From: Andrena cerasifolii
Taxonomy: Eukaryota; Arthropoda; Insecta; Hymenoptera; Andrenidae
NCBI RefSeq assembly: GCF_050908995.1
Contig: NC_135129.1
Coordinates: forward strand, 3,224,001-3,288,000
DNA: 64,000 nt
Reading direction: 5' to 3'
A program made the translations under genes and the position numbers. Below are positions 36,565 to 48,374 of the stretch, piece by piece (position 1 is the stretch's first letter; the number at the start of each line of letters is the position of its first letter). A model generated the notes under the pieces. That model was not told where the DNA came from. It ran no database searches and saw only the letters and a list, made by a program, of their open reading frames with translations.

Positions 36565-38179
36565 GGGGTAATTATACTTTACTCGACGCTAAAACAGACC
36601 GATTTGGGTGAATTTTCTTTGGAGAAATTACGAAGCAAATTATTTCGAATCTTTATATGGCTTTATAATTAACAATTTGAAGATACGAAAAACAAATTTA
36701 TGTTAAAAATAAGCATTGTAGATGTCACTGTCGAGTATCAAAGCACCTTGCTACAGCGTCGACGCCAAAGTCGGAAACCACTGGGGATACTACCGCCTTC
36801 AATTCTTGTATGGAGTAAAAAAAACAAAAATATTCTTATAATTTATGAAATTTATTCCTCGATGAACCTCAAAAACATGGAAATTTTTTGATCCTATTTT
36901 TTACAGACATAATTTCTCCAGAAAAAATCCCCAAAATCAGCCTGTTTTAGCGTTGCGTAAAGTACATTCCCCCTTAATGTCTCCCCAAACGTTCCAAAAC
37001 GTATACTCAAATTTCTCGAGACTGTCCACGAAGCGGCAGGTTTAAAAAGGCCCGGTGCCTGTGGCGCGAGATCTCGCGCGGCTCGACGCGGAATGGCTCT
37101 CACACGTGACTGCGTGCGGGTAAAATCGATGGCTCTGGACGATGCTGGACGTTCCCTCTCGAACGACGGAACATATCGCGAAACGTATGTCACCTATTCA
37201 ACGCTTGACAGCCGACTGGCGCACTCCAATTAAGGCTAATGACTTTACGCGCCCGTGCACGTCCCCTTACCTTTAATTGTCACCTCTCGTCCGCCCTCTA
37301 GTTTCCCTCTTTTTTTTTCTCTCCTCGCCTCTTCCCCGTTCTGCTTCTCTCTCGCCCCCCAGTAACAATCGAACTCGACATTTCGTTGCCAAAAAAAACG
37401 GCGCGCTAGAAAGGCAGAGAAATTCCAAGCCCGCTCTGATAATCGCTGGAGCGAAGGGGGATGAGTGGCTAAATTAGTGTATCGAAGTAATTTCGAAATC
37501 GATCGAGCTTTAAGGTGGAATTTAGAGCGCTGTTCACCCTTCACCCGCCAAGTGTTCGCCAGAGTTCGCTAGCCCGTTGAGTTGCTGTTAAATCAATTAG
37601 TCCCCGATGTTTATTTGCGCGGTTGAGTTTGCGTTCCCGACAGCGGTTTCGGGGGCTCACGGAGGATTTATTGCATCGGAATGAATGGTTAGGGGGAAAA
37701 CGAATCGTTCCTCCGAAAGTGTCCCCTGCTCCCGGGGCTGTCGGCTTTCCGCTTTGTCGCCGTTCGTTCGATCAGTTTCACTTTTTCGAGTACAGCAACT
37801 TAGGCGGTGTCATGTGCGAGTGACGTGTGTTTTTCTATTGTTGTTATTATCATGCTTCTCCTTGGCGGAGGGGTATGGGGGAGAAGTTTTGGGGTAGTTG
37901 AGTAAGTGTGGCACGATAATTGTTTGGTTCATTTATGGCTCGTGTATTGCTGGTTTAAAATCTTCGTAGAATTAAAGGAGGCACGTTTCTACGTGATTGC
38001 AATTTTTAAAAAGTTTAATTTATAGAAGTATGTGAACTGCGGGAGCTTAAAAAATAATAGAGTTCTGAGATATGAAGTTCGAAATAATTTCGAATATTCT
38101 GGAGTGTCAATCGTTACCAGAAACGAGAATCTGAATTAGGGAATACAGTAAGGGAAATTATCTGATATTTTAACAGATA
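36565..38179. other. gene-free stretch with GC-rich and pyrimidine-rich patches
   Basis: CpG-rich sequence at 37020-37260 and a C/T tract at 37285-37360 create several overlapping frames of 60-100 codons on both strands. None is recognisable. There may be a regulatory block near 37000-37850. Confidence 0.4.
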
Positions 38180-38397
38180 TAGTAGGGGAGAGCGGGGACA
38201 AAAGTAACATTTCTTACATTTAGCCTAGCCTACAATTACCTTTTATAGATATAAAAATCACAATTATGACTTAAGATAGTATGTTTCTTCGTCTATCATT
38301 TCAGCAAAGATTCAGCTTTACGTGATAAGTAATCAAAGAGTTATGGCAGTTTTCCGCAGTGACTGTCATTGTTACTTTTGTCCTGCAGGGGTAGGAC
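38180..38397. repeat. element with inverted termini around ACAAAAGTAACA
   Basis: AGTAGGGGAGAGCGGGGACA then AAAGTAACAT on the left is mirrored by TGTTACTTTTGTCCTGCAGG then GGTAGGAC on the right. Termini of the AGTAGGGGAGAG type are common on mariner/Tc1-like elements of insects. About 218 bp long, non-coding. Confidence 0.65.
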
Positions 38398-39910
38398 GAA
38401 AAATGAAGAGAAAAAAAAATATTTGACAAAAACGCGTTTAAAGTCTCTGGGCAAAGGCGACGCTATAGGTTGACGTTTTTAGCTGCCAAATCTACAATTT
38501 TGCGAATTTTACTATAAACCAAGCGGCATTTTATTCAGAATAGATAGTATTTTCAGAAAATGCCTTTAAGATAAAAAAGAAATTTACGAAGTTAAAGAAA
38601 TGTTGTCTGGAACGTGGTACTAGAAAAATGATGCCTTAAACCCTCTCGAATTTCATATGGGCTGCGATATATTTGAATTTCAAAAACCCCTGAGATTGCG
38701 GTACAAACGTGATCGAGTTGACGTGGAATGGCTCCTACGTCTTCGAGCCTACATAGACCCAGTTCGAATGTACGTAAGGACTCAGTCCGTCTCAGCGTAT
38801 AAGCATTCAGGTCTGGACTCGGCTTAAGAAAACTCTTAATTACTAGCCCGCGAGGGCCGGCGGAGCTGATAACTCGATTGTGCAGGGCTACCTTTGACAT
38901 CAATAATTTCAATCGCGGTCGTTTCCTTTAATTACGGCATCCAACGTGGCGCGTTCGTCTGCCGCTGGTCGATGTATACGACACCCAGTGGCATTTCTCC
39001 TCTTCCGTGGTAGGATTGTGCGGCACAATGGCCCATTACATAATGGAGTACAGACGTATGGCCAGCGCCCCGTAATGCGGCACACGACCACCAGAAACTC
39101 GGCACAGCGTTCCTGCGCCCTTGCCATTGCATCCTTGAGAGGATCGCAGCAAGGTGCGGTGCACCGTGCCTTACAAGGGCTGCGACTAACCTGAGTTCCA
39201 CTCGTGCGGTGTAAAATGATATCCTTGAGGGTTCAAACTGCCAAATGTATTCTTTGTCACTTATTGTACGACTGCATTTACTTGGGGAAATCAGTGGTTC
39301 GTTATCCCAAAAAATTAATTTCCTACAAAATAGCGGCTGCTCGTAGCAAATATATCGATTTTCGCCACAGAATCACTCATTTTTAATATAAAATAAAAGC
39401 TACGCAGCAAGGTTAAAAAAAAAACACGATCAGGCACTGGATAATCTAATATACTAACTAAAGGTGGTACTTTTTATTTCAGATCCACCAGGTCGAAGCT
39501 ACAGTGGTCACCGCAAGGTGCTTAAAAAAACGCTGCCCGGAGATCGCCCATAATTCCTTTATTTAATTAGATATTGCATTGCAAAAAATATTACGAGACC
39601 TTTAAAATATATACTTCTTAATGCATAGCCGTTTATTTATAAAAATATTTAAGTTTCTAAAAAAAAAATTCTGAAAATACCTGTGGTCTCAGACCTCACA
39701 GGTAGGCATGGCCTCTTAAAGTACTAATGACCAAAAAGTGTGTTGCATACATTCCTGGGTTCTTGATTTATTGCCAACACCCTCGGGGGGGCTTTTCAAC
39801 GTATGCCATTCGGTCATTAAACTCTGTAGAGGGGTATGCAGATGCAAGGTAGGCAAATACGTCGTCGGTTACTGGTTTCACGTAGCAACAGTCTAACTTC
39901 ACCTTTGTTC
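38398..39910. other. non-coding stretch
   Basis: Overlapping frames at 38909-39201 on both strands reflect a GC-rich patch. No product is recognised. GGTTCTTGATTTATTGCCAACACC near 39760 resembles GGATTCTTGATTTATTGACAAGACAC near 26550, a possible shared repeat. Confidence 0.45.
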
Positions 39911-40675
39911 GATACTAATTTTGGCTGTACTTCCGAATGACCCTAGCGGTCGATCGACACGAGGTTTGAGGGGAGGGGTGGCAAGGGCGGGTGGAGGCCA
40001 AATCTAAAATTGCTGCTTCGGGAATTTATTAGTTTCCGAGATATTAATAAAACACTTTTAGTATTTCTGTTTACTTATTCCGACACAACGCATTCCACTT
40101 TCAAACTTATTCTGGATATTAGTATTGGTTGGGGCTAGATGAGTGCGGGGGCGCGAGTCCGCTCGCGGGGGCGTAAAGCATGGTAACAAACCGATGTGAG
40201 TTTGAAGATTTGGACCAGAAACTTGCGGATAAGATCAATCCTATTATACAGGGTGGATACCTGTTACTCTATTCATAGTCAATCCTGTAGGGGGTGATTC
40301 TACAAGCCAAAATAAGACGAAAATATAGAATACAATTTTTTAATATCGGGCTTCGGTTTCGAGAAAACTGGCTTTGGATTTCAGCTAAAACGCGTGCCAT
40401 TTAGGCGCCTGAGGGGCACGCGGAGGTAAGGGGAACGCGTCCAGCTCTCAGTAGAATAAATTGGGGGGTCAGGATGGATCCCCGTTAGGGCTGCGCAGTT
40501 CAAAAAAATAATTTGTAAAAAAAATTAATAATTTTTTATTAATATTTCGGAAACTAATAATACCTACCCGAAGCTACAATTTTAGATTTAGGGTCCACAC
40601 CCCCTCCCCACCCGTCTCCTTAAATCTCGTGTCGATCGGCTATTCGGAAGTATATCCCTAATTTTTGCCAGATAC
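39911..40675. repeat. large foldback with ~150-bp arms
   Basis: The left arm (39911-40075) includes TACTTCCGAATGACC, CGATCGACACGAGGTTT, AAATCTAAAATTG and TTAGTTTCCGAGATATTAAT. The right arm (40525-40675) is its diverged inverse: ATTAATATTTCGGAAACTAA, CAATTTTAGATTT, AATCTCGTGTCGATCG, GGAAGTA. The interior of ~450 bp contains a repeat also found at 40989. No coding sequence. Confidence 0.75.
40249..40390. repeat. dispersed repeat, first copy
   Basis: It begins GGGTGGATACCTGTTACTC and contains GATTCTACAAGCCAAAATAA then GACGAAAATATAGAAT. A diverged copy in the same orientation lies at 40989-41115. Here it sits inside the 39911-40675 foldback. Confidence 0.5.
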
Positions 40676-40988
40676 ACCTCACCTGCAGATTTTGTTTCAA
40701 ATTCTTTTGAAGAAAATGATTAGCTGCAGTAAATGAAGATGGAACTTAATGCCCAAGTTTCATGTCCACTGATTTTCAATAACTTTTCCCATGACATTTC
40801 GGTTAGATAATTACGCTTCCCCGATTTCTTAGGACATGCTGCTAAATCTCGGTGGCAAATGTAAGCCAGCCATTTGCTGCCATTCTCCTTTGGCTAGAAA
40901 TTGCCGCGTAACTGACGAACGTTGTCCACATATTGTGTTGCCAACAATCGTTGAATTGGCACGACAGAAATGTAGCGAGCATATATGT

Positions 40989-41115
40989 ATGGGGTGTTCG
41001 GCAACAGGTGTCAAAAACTTTAAGAAGTCATTCTACGTGCTAAAATAAGACGAAAATTAAGAATGACGAAATTGCCTTCAAGGCTTCGTTTCCGAATTAT
41101 TAATTGTTGAGAATA
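40989..41115. repeat. dispersed repeat, second copy
   Basis: It begins GGGGTGTTCGGCAACAGGTG and contains CATTCTACGTGCTAAAATAA then GACGAAAATTAAGAATG, matching the segment at 40249. The start resembles the CAGGGTGT-type ends of insect DNA transposons. The class is not resolved. Confidence 0.5.
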
Positions 41116-41537
41116 CGGGTAAGTAGCGTCTGACGCGAGGGACTTAGACTACTGCCGGTGCGCAGTAGTACATAGTTAGCCAGGTCTGGCACGGCGAGGG
41201 TGCGATAGAAGCTATAAGAGCGTCGATCAGAACGGCAATAAAAGGTGCTCAAAAATATTTTTCTTTGGCGTTTTCATGATGGAACTGTAACAATGGTACA
41301 GTTTTAGTCGTTTAAGCTTTCACAAAGATGAAGCAATTAACCCTTCGTGGCCACACGATAGCGGCGAAATCGAATTTGGATAGCTGGCAGTCAAACATAT
41401 TCCAGGATTTCTATCTGTTGACGTTAATTATTTTTATACTCCTGGGTTAATCGTTCGATCAATCATGTGTCAGCGCTGTTCGGCTGTTCACAGAACTATG
41501 GGAGATAGACGCAATACATGGGTAACCTACTCCTGTA

Positions 41538-41938
41538 TTAAGGGGTTATACCTAGTCAGCCGGCCGAAAAGAGGCGAATGTTCGTGAATTTTTTTTGAAA
41601 AAGCGGAAGCATATATTCTTACAGAACTTTCTGCAATTAAAAGAGCAACATTTAAAGAACATTTGGTAATTTTTTCGTAGAAAAATATTTACGTTTATAA
41701 TAAAATTAAGAGCGACATCCAAGAAGCCCCAAAACTACTTTTTAAAAAGGCTTCTTGGATGTCGCTTTTTATTTTATTATAAACGTAAATATTTTTCTAC
41801 GAAAAAATTACCAAATGTTCCTTAAATGTTGCTCTTTTAATTGCAAAAAGTTTTGTAAAAATATATGCTTCCGTTTTATCAAAAAAAATCGCAAACATTA
41901 GCCTCTTTTTGACCGCCTGACTAGGTATAACCCCTAAA
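41538..41938 (-). mobile_element. TTAA foldback element, copy 7 (~400 bp)
   Basis: TTAA at 41538 is intact; the right one is decayed to TAAA at 41935. Loop polarity is reversed, as in copy 4, and the loop sequence AAAACTACTTTTTAAAAAGG is identical to copy 4. Copies 4 and 7 are duplicates of each other, including downstream flank. Confidence 0.87.
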
Positions 41939-42168
41939 GAAGCAAAAGCTTTAGACATAAAAGAAAGAACCATTTTGGTAGTTTTTTAAGCGTTACTTCT
42001 GTTAAGATCTTCAAAGAAACTAATTTCGAAACAATAATGAGCATAGAGAAGTACGACACTTTCTCTCCGATTCCTTTTTTCCATTTCGCCTAAGCGGTCT
42101 ACAGCTCATTCTGTTTACTTAAACATACACACGATCATTCCCGCGTCATTTTCCAATTCAACGTGGCA
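41937..42168. repeat. 232-bp segment duplicated from or to 31364-31595
   Basis: It is the same length as its partner and nearly identical, ending at CAATTCAACGTGGCA, after which the two loci diverge abruptly. Left of the TTAA elements the two loci are also unrelated. The duplication unit is therefore one foldback plus this segment. Confidence 0.85.
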
Positions 42169-43181
42169 GCGATTCGAATCCATAATATTTGCACACCCTC
42201 CCAAATCGACCTTTGTATCGGCCTTTGTTTTCCTCCATTCGACCGCGACGAGCTCTCGAACGAGGCTACCAACGGTGACTCCTGTAACTTGCGCCATACG
42301 GGATTACTGTTCGCGAGTGGCGCTTTTGTATCAGAATCTCGGTATGCGTTCCTGTACGCTAGGCCATGGGCGAGAACTATGCTCCGAACGTCGAAGTGGC
42401 GGCCGTTGGATATTGTGAAAGTTGTGTTATGCAAATATCGTTGCATCGAAGGAATCGGGAGTGAGCTTGGAAGGTATGGGTTTGATTTATCGTAGACTGT
42501 GGAAATTCGTTGTCCGATTAATTGAGTAGTGTCAGGACGGCGAGCTCCTGATTTAGTGTTTTGAAAAAGTTCTATTCTCTTTGTTTCTCATTTTTAATAC
42601 ACCTACTTTACTTCAACACCTTGAGGGGTGCAAAGTTTGGCGAAACATCGTGCCAAGTCCGCCAGATCTTTCCGAGCTTTGCTTTTGAATATCTATCGAC
42701 ACTAATAAAAATTTAAATTTCCATATTTCGTATTCATTTCTCTAATGAAAATGAATCTGAATAATTAAAACTAGCCCTAATGTAACCGAATTTGGAATCT
42801 GGACTCATTTCCAATCAGGAAAATCTCGCCGGTCTAATAGCCTATATTGAAATTAAAAATTTCATTAGCATATGACTTAGGTATGATAGCAGAAACTCAA
42901 CTTCTTTCCTCTTCTCGTTTTCAATCCTACCTTCAACTCACTCGCACCTCCTACTTCCTTTCCACCTGAACCTCTTAATACATCCGTAAAATATTAATTT
43001 CCAAAACAATGCAACTATAAATCCGGTGTCACAACTGCAGCAGGAGGTAAATATAGCAGCGCCCTTGAATATTAAGTGTGTAAGAATAGCAGCAAATAAG
43101 AGTGGCCCTGTAATAAGGGACGGGAAACAAATGTGGTGGTTAGCACCCTCGGGGATATCGCTTTGCCTATCACTTGAGTGC
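42169..43181. other. non-coding stretch
   Basis: Opposed frames of about 100-110 codons at 42135-42495 have no recognisable product. They begin inside or beside the duplicated repeat. Nothing else is supported. Confidence 0.45.
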
Positions 43182-43189
43182 GTCCCAGG

Positions 43190-43398
43190 TAGGGAATTCA
43201 ATCCCGGGATCAAATTCCCGACATCCCGGCTGTTTTTTTATTCTAAAACTCCTGGGATTTGATATATCAAGTTATAACTTATCCCGAGAATTTCGAGAAT
43301 TTTTAAAAACGTAAATTACTTTACGAACAACTGAAAAATGTAAAAATGGAATCCAATAAAACAGCCGGGATCCCGGGGTCCCGGGATTGAATTCCCTG
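43190..43398. mobile_element. non-autonomous hAT-type element with 8-bp target duplication
   Basis: It is flanked by GTCCCAGG at 43182-43189 and 43399-43406. The left end is TAGGGAATTCAATCCCGGGA and the right end is the complement of CAGGGAATTCAATCCCGGGA. A further GGGAT block is mirrored inside. At 209 bp it is the shortest of the hAT set. The near-identity of its 20-bp ends suggests it is comparatively young. Confidence 0.85.
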
Positions 43399-43406
43399 GT
43401 CCCAGG

Positions 43407-45690
43407 TTAGTTACTGTAATGCTGTCCCGTCGCGGGGACGGGTCCTCCGTTCCGTTAAGAGAACATTATTATCCTCGCCACTTGTTTTGCGCGAGAGACT
43501 GCGAATTAGCGAGAGGACAGGCGACAGTGACAAATCGTAAAGAATGACCCAAGAAATCGTCCGCTTTGGTCCCGCGGTTTCGGAGCAGAATTTTGTGCCA
43601 AATCATACCTTACGATGAGAGCTCATCTCGCGAAGAAGACGCTTGGTCCCCCGGAACGTGATCGTCTGATGTTAACTTCAGTTGTCAGTTGCATAAACGG
43701 AAATAATACGAAACCATTATCGCGGTTTGATACGATAACTCGCAACATATTACTGTATATACATATATGTATTTAACTGTAGACTGCAATTTAGCCTACG
43801 ATACTAGTGGCAACTCATGCAACTGGTACAATCCCGGATTATTGCTTGCAATACTGGCTTGCCATGCAACGTCCGGTATATGTGGTTTTGAGCGTTGGAA
43901 TATAACAAGAACTCCGCTAGCCTGAGATCCAGTGATGTTTCAAACCGTGATTCTGAGCACGCGTAAAATCTGCACCAGCTCTGCATGCTGGGGGATCGTT
44001 AACGGAAATAGCAAAAAAAAATAATGGGACTTAAATCTTGCTTGAATTCTAATACGCTTGTAGGTATTCGTGGAGCAAGGAGAGCGAACCACAAGTATGT
44101 TTCTGGGTTTCGCAGCAGAAATTCATTATTAGAACTATTGTGTTTCGTGGCGATTCGGTGTTACGTTAATTGGCAATTTGGGTTAGAATTGTAGAAATAG
44201 ACATTTCAAATGCTTTTCCATTGTTTTTTTAATTAAATGATGTCGCTGCTTGGCATTGGATGTGGCAGAACTAAAGCAGTGCAAATTTTAAAGGAAAAGC
44301 AATTTAAAATTTGCATTTGACTAATAATTGAATGCTGATTGTATTATTTGTTTAAATTGACTATACTTTTGTATCTATTCGGATTAAGGATCTCGGCATA
44401 TTCATTAAGAAATTCAACAGAATATCCGATGAACCCTAATCAACCCCATATTTTATACCCTCTCTTGAATTGTGCCGTTGCTCGTGAAAAATGTAATTCT
44501 AACTTTTCAAGTTGTAACCCATGTTGAAATAAAGTAAAACGTACAATTCATTTGTTACAAAATATCGTGTTGTAAAAGAAACAATAGGAGATCGTGAGAT
44601 GGACTCTCATCTGTATAATTACCAACATGTACCTATTTTCGAAAATAATGTGAAACAAGAGAACACTGGCAAATCGATACCTTTTAATCATATCCCGCTG
44701 CTTTGTAAAATAGTTCGATCGTAAAAGTAAAATTATTTTTTATTGCGACTAAAAAGTAGGTTTCATATATGTATACGCAGATATTGTGTAAAGTTGAAGA
44801 AATATGAAAGGGAGTAAAAAATATTTTTCTGTTATATATATATGATTCAGATAATAAATCAGATATTAATTTTTTTTAAAATATAAATATATATATATAT
44901 AAAAAATTAATTAAAAATTAAAAAAATTAATATCTGATTTTTCTGTAATCAAATGAAAATAAAACAAGCAGGTTGTACAATTCGAATCACAACACGTGAC
45001 CTAAGTAATCAACGTCGCGTGCATACGATTATAAATTACCTATCTGTTACCTGCATATTGATGTCACTTAGAGGACATCAGATTTCACGTTTGATGTTTG
45101 CCTTTCATTGTTGTAATTTACGAAACGCGATTGCACTTCCGCCTGCAATTGCATTACACGGTAAATTAAAGATAACTAACGGTGTGTGATTATTGATTTA
45201 GCTCGACGATTACAGCTTGTCTTAACCATTACGCGACCGTAGCCTGCGATAGCACCGGCAGTTCCCGAAACTAGCGCGATTTTCCCTTATTGTTTGCAGT
45301 TTCAGCTTTGTGCCGTGTGCTGTGCGCGCCAATCAGCAACAATTGCTCACGGTAACGTTTCAGACGTTGAGCAGTGAATTGAACGGGGATAGCTCCTCGA
45401 ATTAGTTACAAATTTAATCCTGCAGGAAATAGACCTGCTGCACATTATATTTGACGGAAAGAAAATTTAAATATCTCGGTGGAAATCGTCGCATTAATTA
45501 TTGAATGATTATTTAATGAATTAGAAGAATTTTTACGGTCGAAATTCAAATTATTTATTTATTTATTTATTTATTACGGGACAACCACAATTTGTACAAT
45601 AAAGAAAAACAGTGGCATACGTACAAGAACTAGAAAAGAAGAAGAAAAAACAAAAAAATTATATTATTTATTATTCAATGAAGTTCCTTA
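43407..45690. other. non-coding stretch
   Basis: It is AT-rich and holds the palindrome at 44856-44940. A (TTTA)n run at 45547-45577, followed by CGGGACAACCACAATTTGTA, could be the tail of a retroposon read on the - strand. No gene is seen. Confidence 0.45.
44856..44940. repeat. AT-rich palindrome
   Basis: AAATCAGATATTAATTTTTT and its mirror AAAAAATTAATATCTGATTT enclose a (TA)n-like centre. It is a strong potential hairpin or cruciform. Confidence 0.75.
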
Positions 45691-45691
45691 A

Positions 45692-45900
45692 TCTTAATAT
45701 ATAAAGCAGAAAGTGTTTGTGTGTTTGTCTGTCGCCTAAAAACATTGGAATGGTAAACTCTGGGGTCGTCGAAATGTGTCCTAGCTCATTATGCCTAGCT
45801 AATGCAGATGAATGTGACTATTTTCACAAAAAAAAAAGAAATAATTTTTTTTTATTAGATCAGAATTTAAATTTCAGGCGAAGCCGAGTAGTAAAGCTAG
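45692..45900 (+). mobile_element. small Helitron-like element, + strand copy
   Basis: It starts TCTTAATATATAAAGC and ends with a GGCGAAGCC mini-hairpin followed by GTAGTAAAGCTAG. It lies between a host A (45691) and T (45901). The TC start, CTAG end, 3' hairpin and A/T insertion site without target duplication are the Helitron signature. At 209 bp it cannot encode Rep/helicase. A - strand copy lies at 6844. Confidence 0.72.
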
Positions 45901-48199
45901 TTAACAATAAATCTCGCGATCAGAAAATTGATTATTAAATATGATTTCTCTTGAACGTTGCCAAGCGACACTCCGTGTATGTATTCTCTATCACAAATTA
46001 ATGCGATAGAGCCGCGCTGATATGGTTCTCGATTTTATGAACTGATAAAAATGTCTTTATTATAATTAATACGCGTCTCGCGCGAGTTCGATTGTACCAA
46101 TGCCAAAGCCAGCGGTGTGTCCAGCCGATTGTGCGAACAATACTGAGACGCAACAATTTCTGAGTACATACATTCTTGGAAAATTTGTAATCGATGGTTT
46201 ACTATAAATAATGAGATCTAACATCGAGGTTAACTATTCGTACTGCATTACATTTCTTAAAACGCCGATGCTGCTTCGAATAATATAAATGGTGCCGTAA
46301 CACAATTTCCTGCAAAATTAGTTTTTTATCGATAGGTGCAATTTCTATTTAAATAAAATTTCGAACAACGAGTAAACGTTAAAAAAATTATTCTTCGTGT
46401 GTCTGATAAAGCTAAGTCAGCCTAACGAAGGAATGACGAATAATTTTTTTTAACTATCATTCATTATTCGAAACCTGATTTAAATAAAATTTTCGCCCAT
46501 CTCTGAGGATCTATCCCCTTTCTGAAATTATCGATTTAATTAGGTAGCTTATTTTTCGATGGGGCCCAGTCTGTATGATTCTATCGCCAGGGTTATTGCA
46601 TTCCAAAGAAGCTATCGAGTTCCACTGTAGTCTTGTAATGTAAAAGCCATTCTAGTGATCCCATGTAAGTACGTACGACGTTACGCCACTGCGGCATCCC
46701 CGAGGCCTCGCAGGTATCGCGCGGCTGGCGTCGCTCTCGTGAAAGCTTACCCCTTCGGAACTCGACAGGCGAGGGGTCTTAGAAAAAAAAGTGCTCGCAC
46801 GCGGTTGACAAATTGGAGTATTCCTCATCCAGCGGCGGGAAGAAGAATGTCGGCGTGGGTCGATGGTTCCCCGCAAGTAAACATTGCGGACGGATATGCA
46901 AGGGGGGTGGCCGGCGTAGCGGAAGGTTGGAATCGTGGCTCGCTTGCGAGGGACGGGCGGGCGCCGCAGCCAAATAGAAGAACGAGGAGAAGAGAGACAA
47001 CTACAGGAGGCGGACAAACGAATTCAGAGGAAGAAGCGGAATGAAACGAAGGGCTGGAATGGACAGAGGGAGGATGAAAGAAGAGGGAGCATGTGCGGGA
47101 AGAGGGGCGGAACAGCATCCTCCCAGCTGGATGCTTTATTTACTTATCCTTCTTTTGTCGTGAAAAACAGAAGTATCCTCGACGCGGACTACGCGTGACA
47201 TAAAATTAATTCCCGTTGCTCGCGGTTCGAAATTTAGCGGGGGAACGCTCGATGACAAAAAGCGGTCCAGGTATTACAATTAGCCATTGTGCTTTTTGTG
47301 TCGCGGCTTTGGGCTCAATGAGAGGGCACCTGTGGAAAAATTGAATTCTACGACTCCCCCGAGTGCTCTTCTCGTCCACGGTTAATTTACACGCCAATCA
47401 CATTCTGGGGAAGAGTTTTGTGTTCTACGCGTTAATCGCATTGCAACTGGTTTTCATATGTGTACGGTATTAAGAAATGTTGAACGTGAACTCGCAGGAC
47501 GATTACACGGATTCCTGCGAGGAAAAATCTTTTTTCCAATATTTTTTAGCTATTTTTAATATATTTCTGAGTGCTGAATTCGAAAAAATTATTTACCACG
47601 TTTTATTTTTCACTGATAATTTCATTCCATCGCGTATCGCATTATAAAAATGTCAAAGGTAGTTGCGAAAAAACTGTACGCCACTTATTTTTGCATTTAA
47701 AAGACAAAATTTCTTTTAAACCAGCACAGATGTTTGAAAAAGATTTTACGATCCTCAAGTTTGCAGTCCTGTGTCAATTCAAATGCATTTTTTTTTATTT
47801 AGACTAATTTTAAACTTTTGTGCAAAATTAGTATGTGTAGTAATCATTTTAATATGTTACTGTGATAACGATGTTGTAGGTATAAAAATCAAGCTACTTG
47901 TGGAAGCATAAAAATTAACTGACAATAAGTGATGATAGTCTTCTGACGGAAACAAAGCAATGTGTTCGTTTTTCAGCTTTCAAATTATGCATCCTAAAAT
48001 TTTTGTGCAATCACATGAAAGTGGTGGAAAAGCAATTCTCCACCTTTTTAATTACTGTTCTTAAAATAATTTTAGATTTCCTTAAAACAACGGTGGATAT
48101 TTATTTATTTCGGTATGTCGATAAAAGTTTTGTGTCCAATAGAACGTATAAGTTGTTTAGTGCTAAATATATAAAGTATAATTAATTATTTCTAACTCA
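45901..48199. other. gene-free stretch with a GC-rich block
   Basis: 46660-47250 is GC- and CpG-rich, with frames up to 129 codons open on both strands. The products are Arg/Gly-rich or Ser/Pro-rich mirror shadows and are unrecognised. The rest is AT-rich. Confidence 0.45.
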
Positions 48200-48231
48200 C
48201 ATATTAGAATTTTTCACAAGCGATTTTTTTT

Positions 48232-48282
<51 letters not shown>

Positions 48283-48306
48283 ATATTATATATTTATAAA
48301 TTTAAA

Positions 48307-48350
<44 letters not shown>

Positions 48351-48374
48351 CGCTTGTGAAAAATTTTAATATGT
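48200..48374. repeat. palindrome with a long (TA)n centre
   Basis: CATATTAGAATTTTTCACAA then GCGATTTT at the left is mirrored by AAAATCGCTTGTGAAAAATT then TTAATATG at the right. Most of the interior is TA dinucleotide, split by a short TTCAAATATT block. The unique arms show this is an element or fold-back, not a simple microsatellite. Confidence 0.8.

Noticed and set aside
46655..47044. 129-codon frame with mirror frames
   Set aside because: It lies in a GC-rich block open on both strands, and the Arg-rich product has no recognisable features.
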